From the NCBI RefSeq assembly GCF_036370855.1, contig NC_088117.1:7812001-7876000 (forward strand): 64,000 nt of DNA, read 5' to 3'. The position numbers and the translations under genes are program-made. Each line of letters begins with the position of its first letter. The stretch's first letter is position 1. The notes beneath the pieces are model-generated. The model saw nothing but the letters and a program-made list of their open reading frames with translations. It was not told the DNA's origin and ran no database searches. Shown here in pieces: positions 1 to 10,289 of this stretch. The DNA is from Dromaius novaehollandiae. Taxonomy: Eukaryota > Chordata > Aves > Casuariiformes > Dromaiidae.

Positions 1-1460
1 CTTGCGCTCTCTCGGATACGACCTTCCTATGGTTGAGGAAGGAGAGCCGGACCCAGAGTTTGAGTCTATTCTTGACACCGTAGATCCTAATAGGTATGTG
101 GGTTGGGATGTTTTATTTTTCTGTTGCAAAATGTTGTATCAGTATCGTTTGTGTTTTTGCCTGGACAGTCTGTCACAGGCTGAGAGCTTTGGTTTCCTCT
201 TGTTACGGAGAGGCTATAGTTGTTTTCGTACCAATTCATGTAAAAGGGTCTTCGTGAAGACCCAAGATTGACATTTGTGAAAGAGAAATTTAGTTTAGGA
301 AATGGAGTTGATGTAGTCTCCTGTGTTAGACTTTTCACTGCTCCCAGAACAGCTAAATCTGCTCTCAAAAGGGTATGTCAGGAAGTGTTGTCTTCTGAGT
401 ATTACTGGATGGCAGCGTTCACATGCTCTTTGTTTCACCGGCAGGGATGGACATGTCTCGCTGCAGGAGTACATGGCGTTTATGATCAGCAGAGAAACAG
501 AGAACGTGAAATCCAGCGAGGAGATCGAGAGTGCTTTCCGTGCCCTCAGTTCAGAGGGGAAGCCCTACGTGACCAAGGAGGAACTCTACCAAGTAAATAT
601 TGATTGTGGTCCAGGGGGGAGGAATGGATGGATGCGTTCTGTTCACAAGTTCTGTTCACAAAGACCAGCACTCGCTCGTTGCTCAGAGGTTCATGTCGCT
701 GTAGTCGAGTCAGCTCTGAATCTGCAGAGGTGTCCTCTGCAGCAAACGGAGGAGTGATAGTAGTGATCCTACCCAGCTGCCTTCTTGGTTATATAGGAAG
801 AGGAAAAGCTTTAACTGCCAAGTAACTGCTTGGGTTAAGTTTAAAAAATATATATATATATGGGCGGGGGGGCCTCCTCAAAGGCCTGGGAAGGGAGTGT
901 ATTCACAGTGCCTGTCCTCGGAAACTTACTTTCTTTTAATCGTTTGGGAGACTAGAGGGAGACGTTTCTCCAGACAGTGATTCAAAGGAGGAACTCAAGC
1001 AACTAAGCTTAGACAGTGTGAACATCTCCTCCCTCTCATTTCCCTCCCACGGCAGCAAGTTTTTCCTGTCTGAATCCCACCAGCTGGCAGAGAAATAAAG
1101 AGGTTGCTCTCCTTCCTCCTATCGGTTACCTGTTCTGTCTTCTCTTTGGTGAGAAAACTCACGTTAAACCTTCCAGCCTTTAACAGAACAGAAACAGCCA
1201 GAATATTTCCGTGTCAGTCAGAGCTCTGGTGCTGTGGCTTCTGCTCCAAGCTGTGTGCCTTTAGGAAGGGGAGGGCTGCCTGTAATGCTCCGCAAAGTAC
1301 CTGTCTCCACCTCAGCGCTGTCTTTGTCTTTCAGAACCTGACCAGGGAGCAAGCTGATTACTGCATTTCTCACATGAAGCCCTACATGGATGGCAAGGGC
1401 AGAGAACTTCCTTCTGCGTATGACTACATAGAATTTACACGTTCACTTTTTGTGAATTGA
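1..1460 (+). CDS. SPTAN1: Alpha-II spectrin (non-erythroid spectrin alpha chain), C-terminal exons, partial
   Basis: Three coding exons join in phase: 1-93 (cut by the window edge), 445-592 and 1335-1460, with TGA at 1458-1460. The 93/445 junction splits an Arg codon; the 592/1335 junction falls between codons. The peptide begins [20 protein letters not shown], continues through [18 protein letters not shown], and ends EFTRSLFVN. This is the calmodulin-like EF-hand tail of alpha-II spectrin. In the family, the spectrin alpha/beta heterotetramer cross-links actin under the plasma membrane, and this tail modulates the actin-binding end contributed by beta spectrin. [13 protein letters not shown] is a recognisable EF-hand loop. 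Donors are GT and acceptors AG. Most of the gene, including the spectrin repeats and SH3 domain, lies upstream of the window. The downstream neighbour DYNC2I2 is convergent. Identification is secure from near-identity to the vertebrate protein. Confidence 0.97.
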
Positions 1461-1660
1461 TACAAAACACTAGTACCAAAAGATGCAAAGAACATGCTCA
1501 CGTTTGCTGACTATAGCTCTGCATGCGTCTCTCTCTTTGTGCTCTACAATAATCAATGTTACTTTATGATGTAACCTTAAACTGCTTAGCTTAAAACTCT
1601 CTTAGGGAAAACAAACATATTGCAGTGTGCTTCAATAAAAGTTATTGGTCCAAATATATC
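1461..1660 (+). other. SPTAN1: SPTAN1 3' UTR
   Basis: This AT-rich segment follows the stop codon. A canonical AATAAA lies at 1634-1639, so cleavage is expected around 1650-1665. The end point is inferred from the signal, not observed. Confidence 0.75.
1634..1639 (+). terminator. SPTAN1: SPTAN1 polyadenylation signal AATAAA
   Basis: Exact AATAAA about 175 bp after the SPTAN1 stop. It is the only canonical signal seen before the convergent gene. Confidence 0.8.
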
Positions 1661-1668
1661 ATCTTGTG

Positions 1669-1674
1669 TTTAAT
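1669..1674 (-). terminator. DYNC2I2: Probable DYNC2I2 polyadenylation signal ATTAAA (minus strand)
   Basis: The plus strand reads TTTAAT, which is ATTAAA on the minus strand, about 150 bp past the DYNC2I2 stop at 1827. No minus-strand AATAAA was seen between the two genes. ATTAAA is the commonest variant signal. Cleavage 10-30 nt further on would fall on the SPTAN1 signal, so the two mRNAs probably meet or overlap slightly. Confidence 0.5.
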
Positions 1675-1826
1675 GGTTAAATACAAATTCAACTGTTGTT
1701 TGAATGAAACTCTAGCTGTCATAATTAGGTGTGTTTTACAGGCCAACTCTATGGATGAGGTAAATGGGCAACTTTTCCTGGAGTCAGAGTTGTAACAGGC
1801 TTCAAACAGCTGGTTATGTTGCTCTC

Positions 1827-4800
1827 TCAGTCTGTGACCTCGCTTGCCAGCTGCTCCAGGTGATTCATTTCCCTGGGTCCCTGTTCAGTAAAGTCAGAAC
1901 TGAGCTGCCAGACTTTGACTGTACCGGTGGCATCTCCTGCTGCCAAGAGCTGAGTTTGCTTGACGTTGAATTCTAAACAGTACACGGGGCTCTCAGCCGT
2001 GGTCTGCTTTATGGAAACGGCAGGCTTCTGGGAGCTCTTCTCAAAGTCAAACAGCTGCACATCTCCTTTAAAACACAGATACTTATCATTACATCTGTAT
2101 GGTGTAACAGCCTTTGTATTTAAGAACAGTAGATTAGTAATTCCTTCGTGTGGCACTTGTAGTGGTGTGGTTTGTTTTGTTTTGACCTGTTCTCTCCCTT
2201 CCCTCTGACGGTGTCTAGACTGTGACTGACACCTGCCATCACTGCAAGACAGTGCAGACTTCTCATTCCACTGGCAGAGAGCGCTGAAACTAGCTTGCCG
2301 TTTCTGTGAAATGTCCATTCCTTAACTCAAATATATCTGGGCCAATTTTCTAAGAAATGTCTTGGGTATTTTTTCTAAGAAATGTCTTGGGTTTTTTTCC
2401 AATTTTCTAAGTATGTGTTGTTTTAAACTATTAGTAGTAGAAGTAAATGCCAAAAACAAGAAAGCTGGAAATAAGTTTTAGCTACAGTAATCTTGCCATG
2501 CTACATCCATACACCTACAAGTGAGCAGCTGTTGCAATAGCAATAAAGGTATGATCAAAACTGAAAAATAACTGCTACTGAAGTCTTGTGGAGTTAGAAA
2601 TGACTCCATTATACTAATGGCATGGTACAAACAATGGTGATTACTCTCAGTGGGAAATGCTAATTGGTGTAATTGACTTATATTAATTAAGAAATATCCA
2701 GCACAAAAGCTTAATTTTCTGTCTAAGAATAGGCACCTACAGATACTTGCCTTCCCCAGAAGCAGCTGCAAAGACCAGTGGTCGTACTGGAGACCACCGT
2801 ACACAGAAGAGGTATTTTTTTGACAGTTGAAGAGAAATGAGGGGTTGTGCCTGCAACATGGAGTGTAAGTGAACATGTCCATCAGTCCCACAGCTCAGAA
2901 AGAGATTCCTGGAAAAAGGGAGAAACACGTTATAGGCTGCAGTATAAGGTTATAGAGTAAAACTCACTCAAGAAGGATGATCTGGGCCCGTGTTACTGTT
3001 TTTTAAAGGTCTGAATGTGTTTCTCAAAGCAGCAATTCCCAAGCTGTACTCTGGGACAGGGCCTACAGCTGGTCTGCAGAAGCATAGCTTTGTTAGTGCT
3101 TTCAATTAAGCTTAATGAGGGCTCATGTTGTCCACTGAGTATTGATGGTGGTTTGTGGGCCAGAGATGCCTGGGAACTGCTGATCTAGAGAGAGCCATTG
3201 TTAGTCATGTTTGTCTAATGCAAATTAAATGCAAACCTGGGCTGGCAGCATGGCTTGTGGCCTCTTAAAAGGATGATGGGTAAACTGCAGGCAGAGATGT
3301 GAACTTCTAATTTAAACTCAGGCAGCTACTAGTGAGATTTGTGAAGGGCACATCACTTAAGTGCTGATGAAGTAAGTTACTGTTCTTCAGCACCTTCCCT
3401 TGACTTCAGATTGCTCTTTAGTATTAACACAACTTGAAGGATCCTAAAGGAAAGTGTTACACTGGCCTGAGTGGAAACATTATTTGGTGTTACTCAGGTT
3501 CTGCCCCCATGGAGCACACTCAAGTGGGCAGCTTTACCAGCACTAATAACTGTTTCTGCTGCCATGCGAAGTTACTTTGTCAAATTCAAGATGCCAGGTG
3601 ACCCTTTTTTTGGATCTTGTACCCCCAGGTCACTTGAAAAAGGCATATTTAGAGCCAGCCAGTAATTTGTAATCCAGCATGCAATACCAGTGTGCTTTTA
3701 TAGCACTTGCCTGTGGAAGGGTGAGCAGCTCACGGAGTACACCGGTCCGCCGTGCGGGGTGAAGGCAAGCTCGGCCGGGGCCCTGAGGGGAACAGAAGTG
3801 CCTGTCCGGTGGAGAGCCTCTGTCTGTGCTGCTGTGGAGCACTTCAGGGAATAGCCGCCTTCCACACCCACAACGAACACCCGGGGATCAAAGTGTGAAA
3901 AAGAAAGTGAGGTCACGCCCACGGCAGCCTCTCCCCATGCGAGCTAAAAGAAAAAGAGACAAACCTATGGTCTCCAGTGTAGCGCAGGCGCAGTCACAGG
4001 GGTATGAATCAGTCTGTTAAGGACCCAGTGAGTTGTTTGCTGCATAACTTGCACCAGCTCTGATAGTTGTAGCGCTGTTCAGCCTTCAACCCCTACAGCA
4101 TCCTCCGAGGGGATTTGTGTGAATTAATATTACAAGCAAGTTTTGTTTTCCATCCTAGCAGCTTTGCTTTAGAATTGGTTGTCGTCAGTCTTTCAAGGAG
4201 TAGTTTTGGTATGAGAAGGGAGGCTGGGATCAAGGGTTAGCATGGCTGTTCAGAAAGGTCTTCACCTTGCCCTTCTCATGTGAAAGGCATGCTCTGCCAC
4301 TGGGCTCCAGAGTTACTGAGTGGGTTTTTTTTTTGTCAAATCAGCCCTCGTTGAACTGCCAAACTCACCTTCTTCAGCTGAATGCTGCGAGGGATCTGCT
4401 GAGCCACCAAGGCAAATCCTTCGGCCAAGGCCAGCCGGCCGTCTCGCTCCTCTCGCCACACCAGGATCTTCCCGTCTGTGGATGCGCTCAACAGCTGAAA
4501 GTGATTTCCATGCTTTGCATCCGGTAACCAGTTAACCTGCTCCAAACACAACACGTTCAGGAGGAGGGGGGCTGTCAGAACTGCCAGGCGCACACTCGGC
4601 AACCTGCCATCCACGGTCCCAGCAAGACGACACAGGAACAGCACCAGGTGATGTTCAGTAACCTTGGCATCAAACCAGCTTCTACTAGGCGCTTACACAC
4701 AGACAGGTGCTAGGAGAGCAATGCATTCAAGTGTTGAGGGTTGAATTTTGTATTTTGATTTCTGCATTTCACCTGCCATCATTTTCTAACGTGACATTTA

Positions 4801-7800
4801 TAGCATTTTCGCCCAGCTATAAACTACATTTTTCCCAGCTTTCAGATGAGGAAATACAGAGACTGCCTAAAGAGACAGCTCCAAAGTCACAGTACCCCAA
4901 AGAGAGGCAAAAAGCACTACTTTTTTTTTTTTAATGAACCCCTTAGTTCATACTAATCCTTAGCAAGTTTTGTCCTTCAAGTTCTAAGCAAACTGCCTCA
5001 ACACTAAGAGACTTGGGCAGTTAGAACAACAGCCACCAGTTTGCAGGAGGAGAGCAAACCTAGAAGATTAAGTGCTCCTGAAAAACAAGATAATTTTAGC
5101 TAGCAGGGAAGAATCAGCAACTTGCACTCAGGTATAAGTCGGGGAGGTCTGAAAGTTCAATCAAACTACCAGTGAAGTCGGACTGCAAAAACAAGCAGTG
5201 ACCCTTTGTGTAGCTTTAAGCTCCCAACTAAGGATCAGTGCTAATTTGCTACTTGTACCTTTAAAAGACTGCAAATACGTTGGCTTCATCTGTGCCACTA
5301 AACAGTTACAACACAGGAATGGGCCCACTCCTCGTTTATCCTGAACAGTGAGAAGTTATTTTTACAGGTAAAGTGTCCAATTCAGCAAATACTGGTTCAG
5401 TGCCATAGCTGTGTCTTTACATCTGGGGGAAAAAATAACCAACTGCGCCAATCAAAAGAGACCACAAGTGCTGAAACATAGCAGCCTGCCTGAGAGCTTC
5501 GGGTGAGGCATCAGTGAGTTGTGTAAGAACTGAAGGAATGAAACAGCAGTGGCAGCTCTCTCCTTCCCCAACATCTGCGGTGGATATTCTCTGTTACCTG
5601 ATAGACTGGATCAGTGTGCGTGTCATCCGTCATCCCCGTCCTCAAGATCAAGGGGTCTTCTATTCTGCTGGTATCCCACACCACCACTTCTCCACTGAAA
5701 AGGCCACCTAAAAAGGACAAAGATACCAATAAAATGTAAGTAAGGTCTAGCAGTGCATAACGTGAATGATGCAATGGGCAGTTTGTGCTGTTAGCAGAAC
5801 AGAACTGTGGATAATGTTTCTTGTTGCTTAGGCTCGCTAGTGAGCACGACGCGAGCTCTGGGAAGAGCAGGCCTGAACAGAAAGGCACAGGAACATAAAT
5901 GAATGTGGAAACAGGCAGGGGACTGGCAGCCATATAGAGGGCACAGCCAGCTCTGGTGCAAGAGAATACATCGCTACTGAAATAAGTATCTTCTTCCTAC
6001 TTACAACCAGAGCTGAACTGGCCTTTACGATTTCTCTCTGAGGAGATGATACAAAGCCAGACATCACTGAAAAAGAGTTAAGTCCCAGGGTCCAGAAGCA
6101 ACAAGCAGCAATGTATTTAGGCTCATCAGTGAGCATTAGTTCCATCGGTTAAGGAGCTACACTAGCACTACTTTCGCAAGAAATCTTAGGTTGAGCTGAA
6201 AGAAAAAGATCCAAACTACAGGAAATATGGGAACATTTCAAATAAGATCTAAGGCAAGAGCAACCCACCAACAATCAGTGAAGGCTGGGAGGGATGGAAA
6301 GCCAGGCACATGACAGAACTGGGAACATCCACCACTAGGTCAGGGCGTTGTGGATTCAACCCTCTTCTGTCCAGATTCCAGGTACAAACATAGGATTTTT
6401 CTGTGCCCCAGTCCCCATCGTCCAACCTGAAGAAGAGAAGGCCACATCTCATCTTGTGTGTTACACCCAAACTCCCAGTCCAGAGGAGCACTGGTACATT
6501 CCATTCATCATTTAAGCATGTGCTATTTTGTAGATAAAAGGAAAACTGAGGTCAAGAAATCATGAGGTAATGAAACGTCTTTGCAGGCTAGTATATTTAC
6601 AGTACATGTCAGTGCACCTACAGGGCAAAGTGCTTGCAAGTAAATCTCAGGTATGATTCACTATTCCAAGATCATTAACTGTTCAAATAATGGGACCAAT
6701 CTAAGGGGCACATTACAGAAAGTTGCTATGAATATTTGAGAATCAAAATCCAAAGAGACCAAAGATCTCTCAGACCAGGATCTGAGAAGACACAGAGAGG
6801 AAACGTGTTGCCTGGAGGACTGATAAGGGCTGAAAAGACTTACTGAGTCTTTCCTGGCCTGAGATAAGCAGCATGATTTGAAGTCTGGATGCCTGCACAG
6901 GAACATAGAACTTTCTTCACAACCACCAAATGATGCTGGTTATCGCACACAAATCATGCTCTGCACTCCAGCTCTACAAATTTCAATAATACTTGTTTGT
7001 CACAAATAAGTGGCTCTCATGAATCTTTTCATTTGGGGATTCTAAAAGACATCTGCCACTCTACTTTCTTTGTTATTCATAACTGTTTCATTCATTGCGT
7101 ACTTATCAAAATGTAACCCTCTTTTGACAAGGGACAGAACAAATCCAAAATAACAACTACTACAAGCCATCTGCCCAGAGCAGAAATAACAAGACACCTG
7201 CACACTTGCCACTCCAGATCCCAGTGAATGCCTGTGGTGGGACCCATTTTCTGAAGCTAAAGGTTTCCCAAACGAAGGTACTTTGAGCTAGCGTATCTAA
7301 AAAGTTGTTCAGACAAGTCAGGGTAATGCTAAGCAGTTGGTTCAGTGGGGGGGCTGGCAGAGGGCCTACTTGCCGTAGCTCCATGTTCTCTGTCATTAGC
7401 ACCACACTGACGTGATGTCTCGTCTTGCTGCAAGGAAATGACATAAAGGACAGAGACCCACAGAACAGCGAGTGGCCAGGCCAGGCCAGGCCAGGCAGCA
7501 GTTGCGTTGAGCCTGACCTCCACTGCCTTTATTTGATGCTCCTAATTCTTGTACTGAGGGAGTGTTTGAGATAGCAAATAAAAAGAGCAATTCCTCATGC
7601 AAGGAGTAGCTGATTTGTGAAACTCCTTATTAAAGGATGTTGCAGATTCTAAAAGCTTACACAGATTCAGAGAGAGACTGCACCTCTCTGCTCATGGGAG
7701 GGAAGTCTACCGAGAGTAACCGTGCACACAGAAACCACACTCTCATTTGAAAATAGCTGTAGGCTGGGAGAGTAGAAGGGGTACGTGTTTGTCCTGTTTT

Positions 7801-10188
7801 GGTCTTCCCTATGCATTCACTCATGGATACTCTTTTTGTGGGGCTTTTAGTCTAAAAAAATAGTAGTGAAGGAAAAAAGAACAAGGGCAGCAGTAAGGCA
7901 CAGAAAAGAGACACTGCTAAAGATACCTTTTGGATTGGATGAATGTTTTGTCCAACCCTCATTTCAGAGAGGGCCTACATGTTCTTAAATGATTGTTAGC
8001 ACATGTCCATGGCATTAGGTGCATGTGTGAAAAGATGCCAGGTGCATCTAATGTGCTAAGAGACCACATTAAAACAACAAGATCTTCAGTGAAGATAAGC
8101 ACGTACTTCCAAACCTCACCCACATATATTTGCAAGTGCATCTGCTCTTTACATTTTCTTTCCAAACAGAATCTATCTAGAAACAAATCAGTAAGAATGT
8201 ATGTATCCATTTTCTAAATAATAATTAAAATTTAAGACTGCCCTGAGACTTGGGTTTTTTGAATATGGATTAAGTTTTTCAGTGTGAAGAAGGTGTATCT
8301 ATGTCTGGTTTATTATTGTAGACAAAGTGAATGTATCTAAAACTCAGGTCAGCCTGAAATGTCACATCAAGCTCAGTCACTCTCAATCCATTCAGATACT
8401 CACCGGCCATACGAACACGCAACAACAGATCCTGTTGCATTCCACGAGACGCTGGTGACCTGTAGGTTTTGATCCTGAGCATCCGGGTATGACAATGTAT
8501 GCAAACATGACACCTAGGAGAGATCAAATCCCAGCACTGACTCTCTCCGAACACACAGAGGAGATCTCTCTTTTGCTTCTGCATATGATAATATGGTCAA
8601 AACCCTATGTAGTATATAGATATATAAGTGAAAAAGAAGTTTAATTCCTACTGTGAGAAATAAACTCCACGTGACCCTACCAGAACAACGGTCTTTTCAT
8701 AATTACCACTCGTAGATTGCACACTTCGGGGACTGCAAGGCAAGTGTGGAAGGCCAGGCTGTAAGGAGTTACGGCAGCCGGTTTCACTCGCTGAGCTTAA
8801 CAAGCAATGGTTTGAAAATGACTGTACCAACGTGTACAGACAGATACAAATTGCCTCCACTCTTGAACACTGTACACTAAACAAATACAATCCAAATATG
8901 AAGAGCTGCCAAATCACTGATTTCAACTGTTCCTACACAACTACCAGTCTGGCATGCTCTGAAGGGGCTACTGGAAATGGAAGGTAAGCCTATACCAGCT
9001 GAGGGCTTCCCTCTCACAAAGCTGCTGCAACACAGTCACTAACAGCAAGAACGGTTTTACCAAGCAAGGTCATGCTGCAAGCAAAGGAAAAGCTGGAGAA
9101 AAAGACTAGAAATTTCTAATTATTAAAATCTGGCAAGAACAATCCTATAGTAAGAAACAGAACTAACACATTAGAGCCACTGCAACCAGCCCTGCTTGGG
9201 TAATGACAAGGATCTGACTTCTGTCCACTTACTGTTTCATTCTGATCTGTCCAGTTCACTTCAAAGCCATCAAAGGCATGACTTTTCCAGTTTTTATTTA
9301 GCTCTTTGATAACAACATCCTCCACTCTCTGAAGGAATGATAACAGGCGAGTGTAATCTACTTGGACTTCTTGCTGGAAGTCCCGGGCAGCATCTTTACT
9401 TTGATCAGTCTGCACACCAGCGTCTTGGCTCGTATGAGACTGTACCGCAACTTCTGCTGTTGAAATTTTCCCAGTCTGGCAGCTTTTCTAGTAAAAGAAG
9501 ACAGGCACTCTATAATCCAAGCAGGAAGAAAGTGGCGCACAAGGCACTATTTGTCACTTTGTAGAGACATTCAACCATATCTGCACATCTCTGGTTCACG
9601 GTTAAAGCAGGGCGTAACTGGATGCTGGTTATGTACTTGTGTCCTCCCATCACCTGGCAGGAGACGGGGCTGCCTCAGTGCTGGTTAAACACGGGCAGCG
9701 CTCTGCAGCGCGGGACGGGGAGCACGAGCAAAGAGAAAGCGACACGCAGCGACTCCAGAAGCGACAGCCGAACGCGACGACAGCGGTTGTACTTTGGGGT
9801 CGCAACGGGTTCGGCAGCAGCCGCGCGGCTATTTGTCACCGCTGCAAGAAGGGGCTAAACGAGGGGAACCCGCAGAGCGGCAGAAGGCGGCGGCACCGCG
9901 GGCCCACCCGCCGCCGGCTCTGCCCCGGGACCGGGCACCGGCGGGGGCGCCCGGGGGGAGGTCTCGGTGCCGGGCCGCGGGGGCGCAGCGCGGCCTTTCA
10001 CCCGCCGGGCCCGGCCGGGGCCCGCCGACCCCTCAGCGGAGGGGGGAAGGAGCGGCCCCGCGGTATAAGAGCGGCGGAGCGAGCCCGGCGCCGCCCCAGG
10101 GGTCTCTCACCGCCTCGCAGCGCGCGCTCCGGGCGCGTCTCCACAGCGACCCCACGTCGACGCTCCCCGCCGTCCCGTCCGCGAACAT
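1827..10188 (-). CDS. DYNC2I2: Cytoplasmic dynein-2 intermediate chain 2 (WD repeat protein 34), complete
   Basis: Nine exons on the minus strand, in transcript order: 10188-10111, 9487-9233, 8513-8404, 6426-6269, 5707-5598, 4536-4369, 3943-3711, 2908-2751 and 2065-1827. Phases agree at every junction, giving 1509 nt or 502 residues; human is 536. The product is an intermediate chain of dynein-2, the retrograde intraflagellar transport motor of cilia. Exon 2 carries [18 protein letters not shown], typical of WDR34. The remaining exons encode a WD-repeat propeller, for example [41 protein letters not shown] and [10 protein letters not shown]. The protein ends [10 protein letters not shown]. 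The start is the ATG at 10188 in the context GCCGCCATGT; longer in-frame GC-rich readthrough is less likely. The N-terminus is about 35 residues shorter than human. Introns 7 and 8 use GC donors (see separate entries). Transcription starts in a CpG island with an X-box and a CRE. Confidence 0.96.
2066..2750 (-). other. DYNC2I2: DYNC2I2 intron 8, GC-AG type
   Basis: On the minus strand exon 8 ends GGGGAAG and the intron begins GCAAGT; exon 9 begins GAGATGTG after TTTAAAG. Only this junction restores the reading ASGEGDVQLF. A GT three bases further in would shift the frame. AG|GCAAGT is the consensus for GC-AG introns. The intron also holds a 25-bp tandem duplication at 2346-2411. Confidence 0.85.
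2346..2411. repeat. Short tandem duplication, 25-bp period
   Basis: The 22-bp word beginning TTTTCTAAGAAATGTC occurs at 2346-2367 and again at 2371-2392. A partial third copy, TTTTCTAAG, is at 2403-2411. It lies inside DYNC2I2 intron 8. Confidence 0.85.
2909..3710 (-). other. DYNC2I2: DYNC2I2 intron 7, GC-AG type
   Basis: Exon 7 ends TTCCACAG and the intron begins GCAAGTGC; the acceptor is TTTTTCCAG followed by GAATCTC. The split Arg codon AG|G then gives [17 protein letters not shown], as in WDR34 orthologues. The alternative GT four bases in shifts the frame. The intron contains a hAT-like short element at 3030-3182. Confidence 0.85.
3030..3182. mobile_element. Non-autonomous hAT-like element (MITE-like), about 153 bp
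   Basis: The left end reads CAGCAATTCCCAAGCTGTAC. The reverse complement of the right end reads CAGCAGTTCCCAGGCATCTC. These are imperfect terminal inverted repeats of about 25-30 bp. The right flank, ATCTAGAG (3183-3190), fits the hAT target-duplication consensus nTCTAGAn. The left flank, TCTCAAAG, has diverged, so insertion is old. There is no transposase. Confidence 0.6.
4841..4895 (+). repeat. MIR-like ancient SINE fragment
   Basis: The stretch starting CAGATGAGGAAATACAGAG and ending CCAAAGTCACAG resembles the conserved core of MIR/CORE-SINE elements. It lies in DYNC2I2 intron 5. The assignment rests on pattern memory only. Confidence 0.4.
7478..7499. repeat. Short (CCAGG)n tandem repeat
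   Basis: About four copies of a 5-bp CCAGG-type unit in DYNC2I2 intron 3. Confidence 0.75.
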
Positions 10189-10249
10189 GGCGGCGGCGAG
10201 CGGGGGTCGCGCGGCCCCCAACGAGCTCCCGCAGCCGCCAGCCCTGCCG

Positions 10250-10263
10250 GTTCCCATGGAAAC
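10250..10263. promoter_or_regulatory. DYNC2I2: X-box (RFX-type) motif in the DYNC2I2 promoter
   Basis: GTTCCCATGGAAAC is an imperfect palindrome matching the RFX X-box GTTGCCATGGCAAC at 12 of 14 positions. It lies 62 bp upstream of the DYNC2I2 ATG. RFX factors control many ciliary genes through X-boxes close to the start, which fits a dynein-2 subunit. Confidence 0.65.
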
Positions 10264-10281
10264 GGGGAAGGCGCCGTGGGA

Positions 10282-10289
10282 TGACGTCA
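10282..10289. promoter_or_regulatory. DYNC2I2: Palindromic CRE, TGACGTCA
   Basis: Exact CREB/ATF full site, 94 bp upstream of the DYNC2I2 ATG and 18 bp beyond the X-box, inside the CpG island. Confidence 0.6.

Noticed and set aside
7160-7444. Minus-strand 94-codon frame inside DYNC2I2 intron 3
   Set aside because: The exon chain is complete and in phase without it, and nothing in it resembles WDR34.
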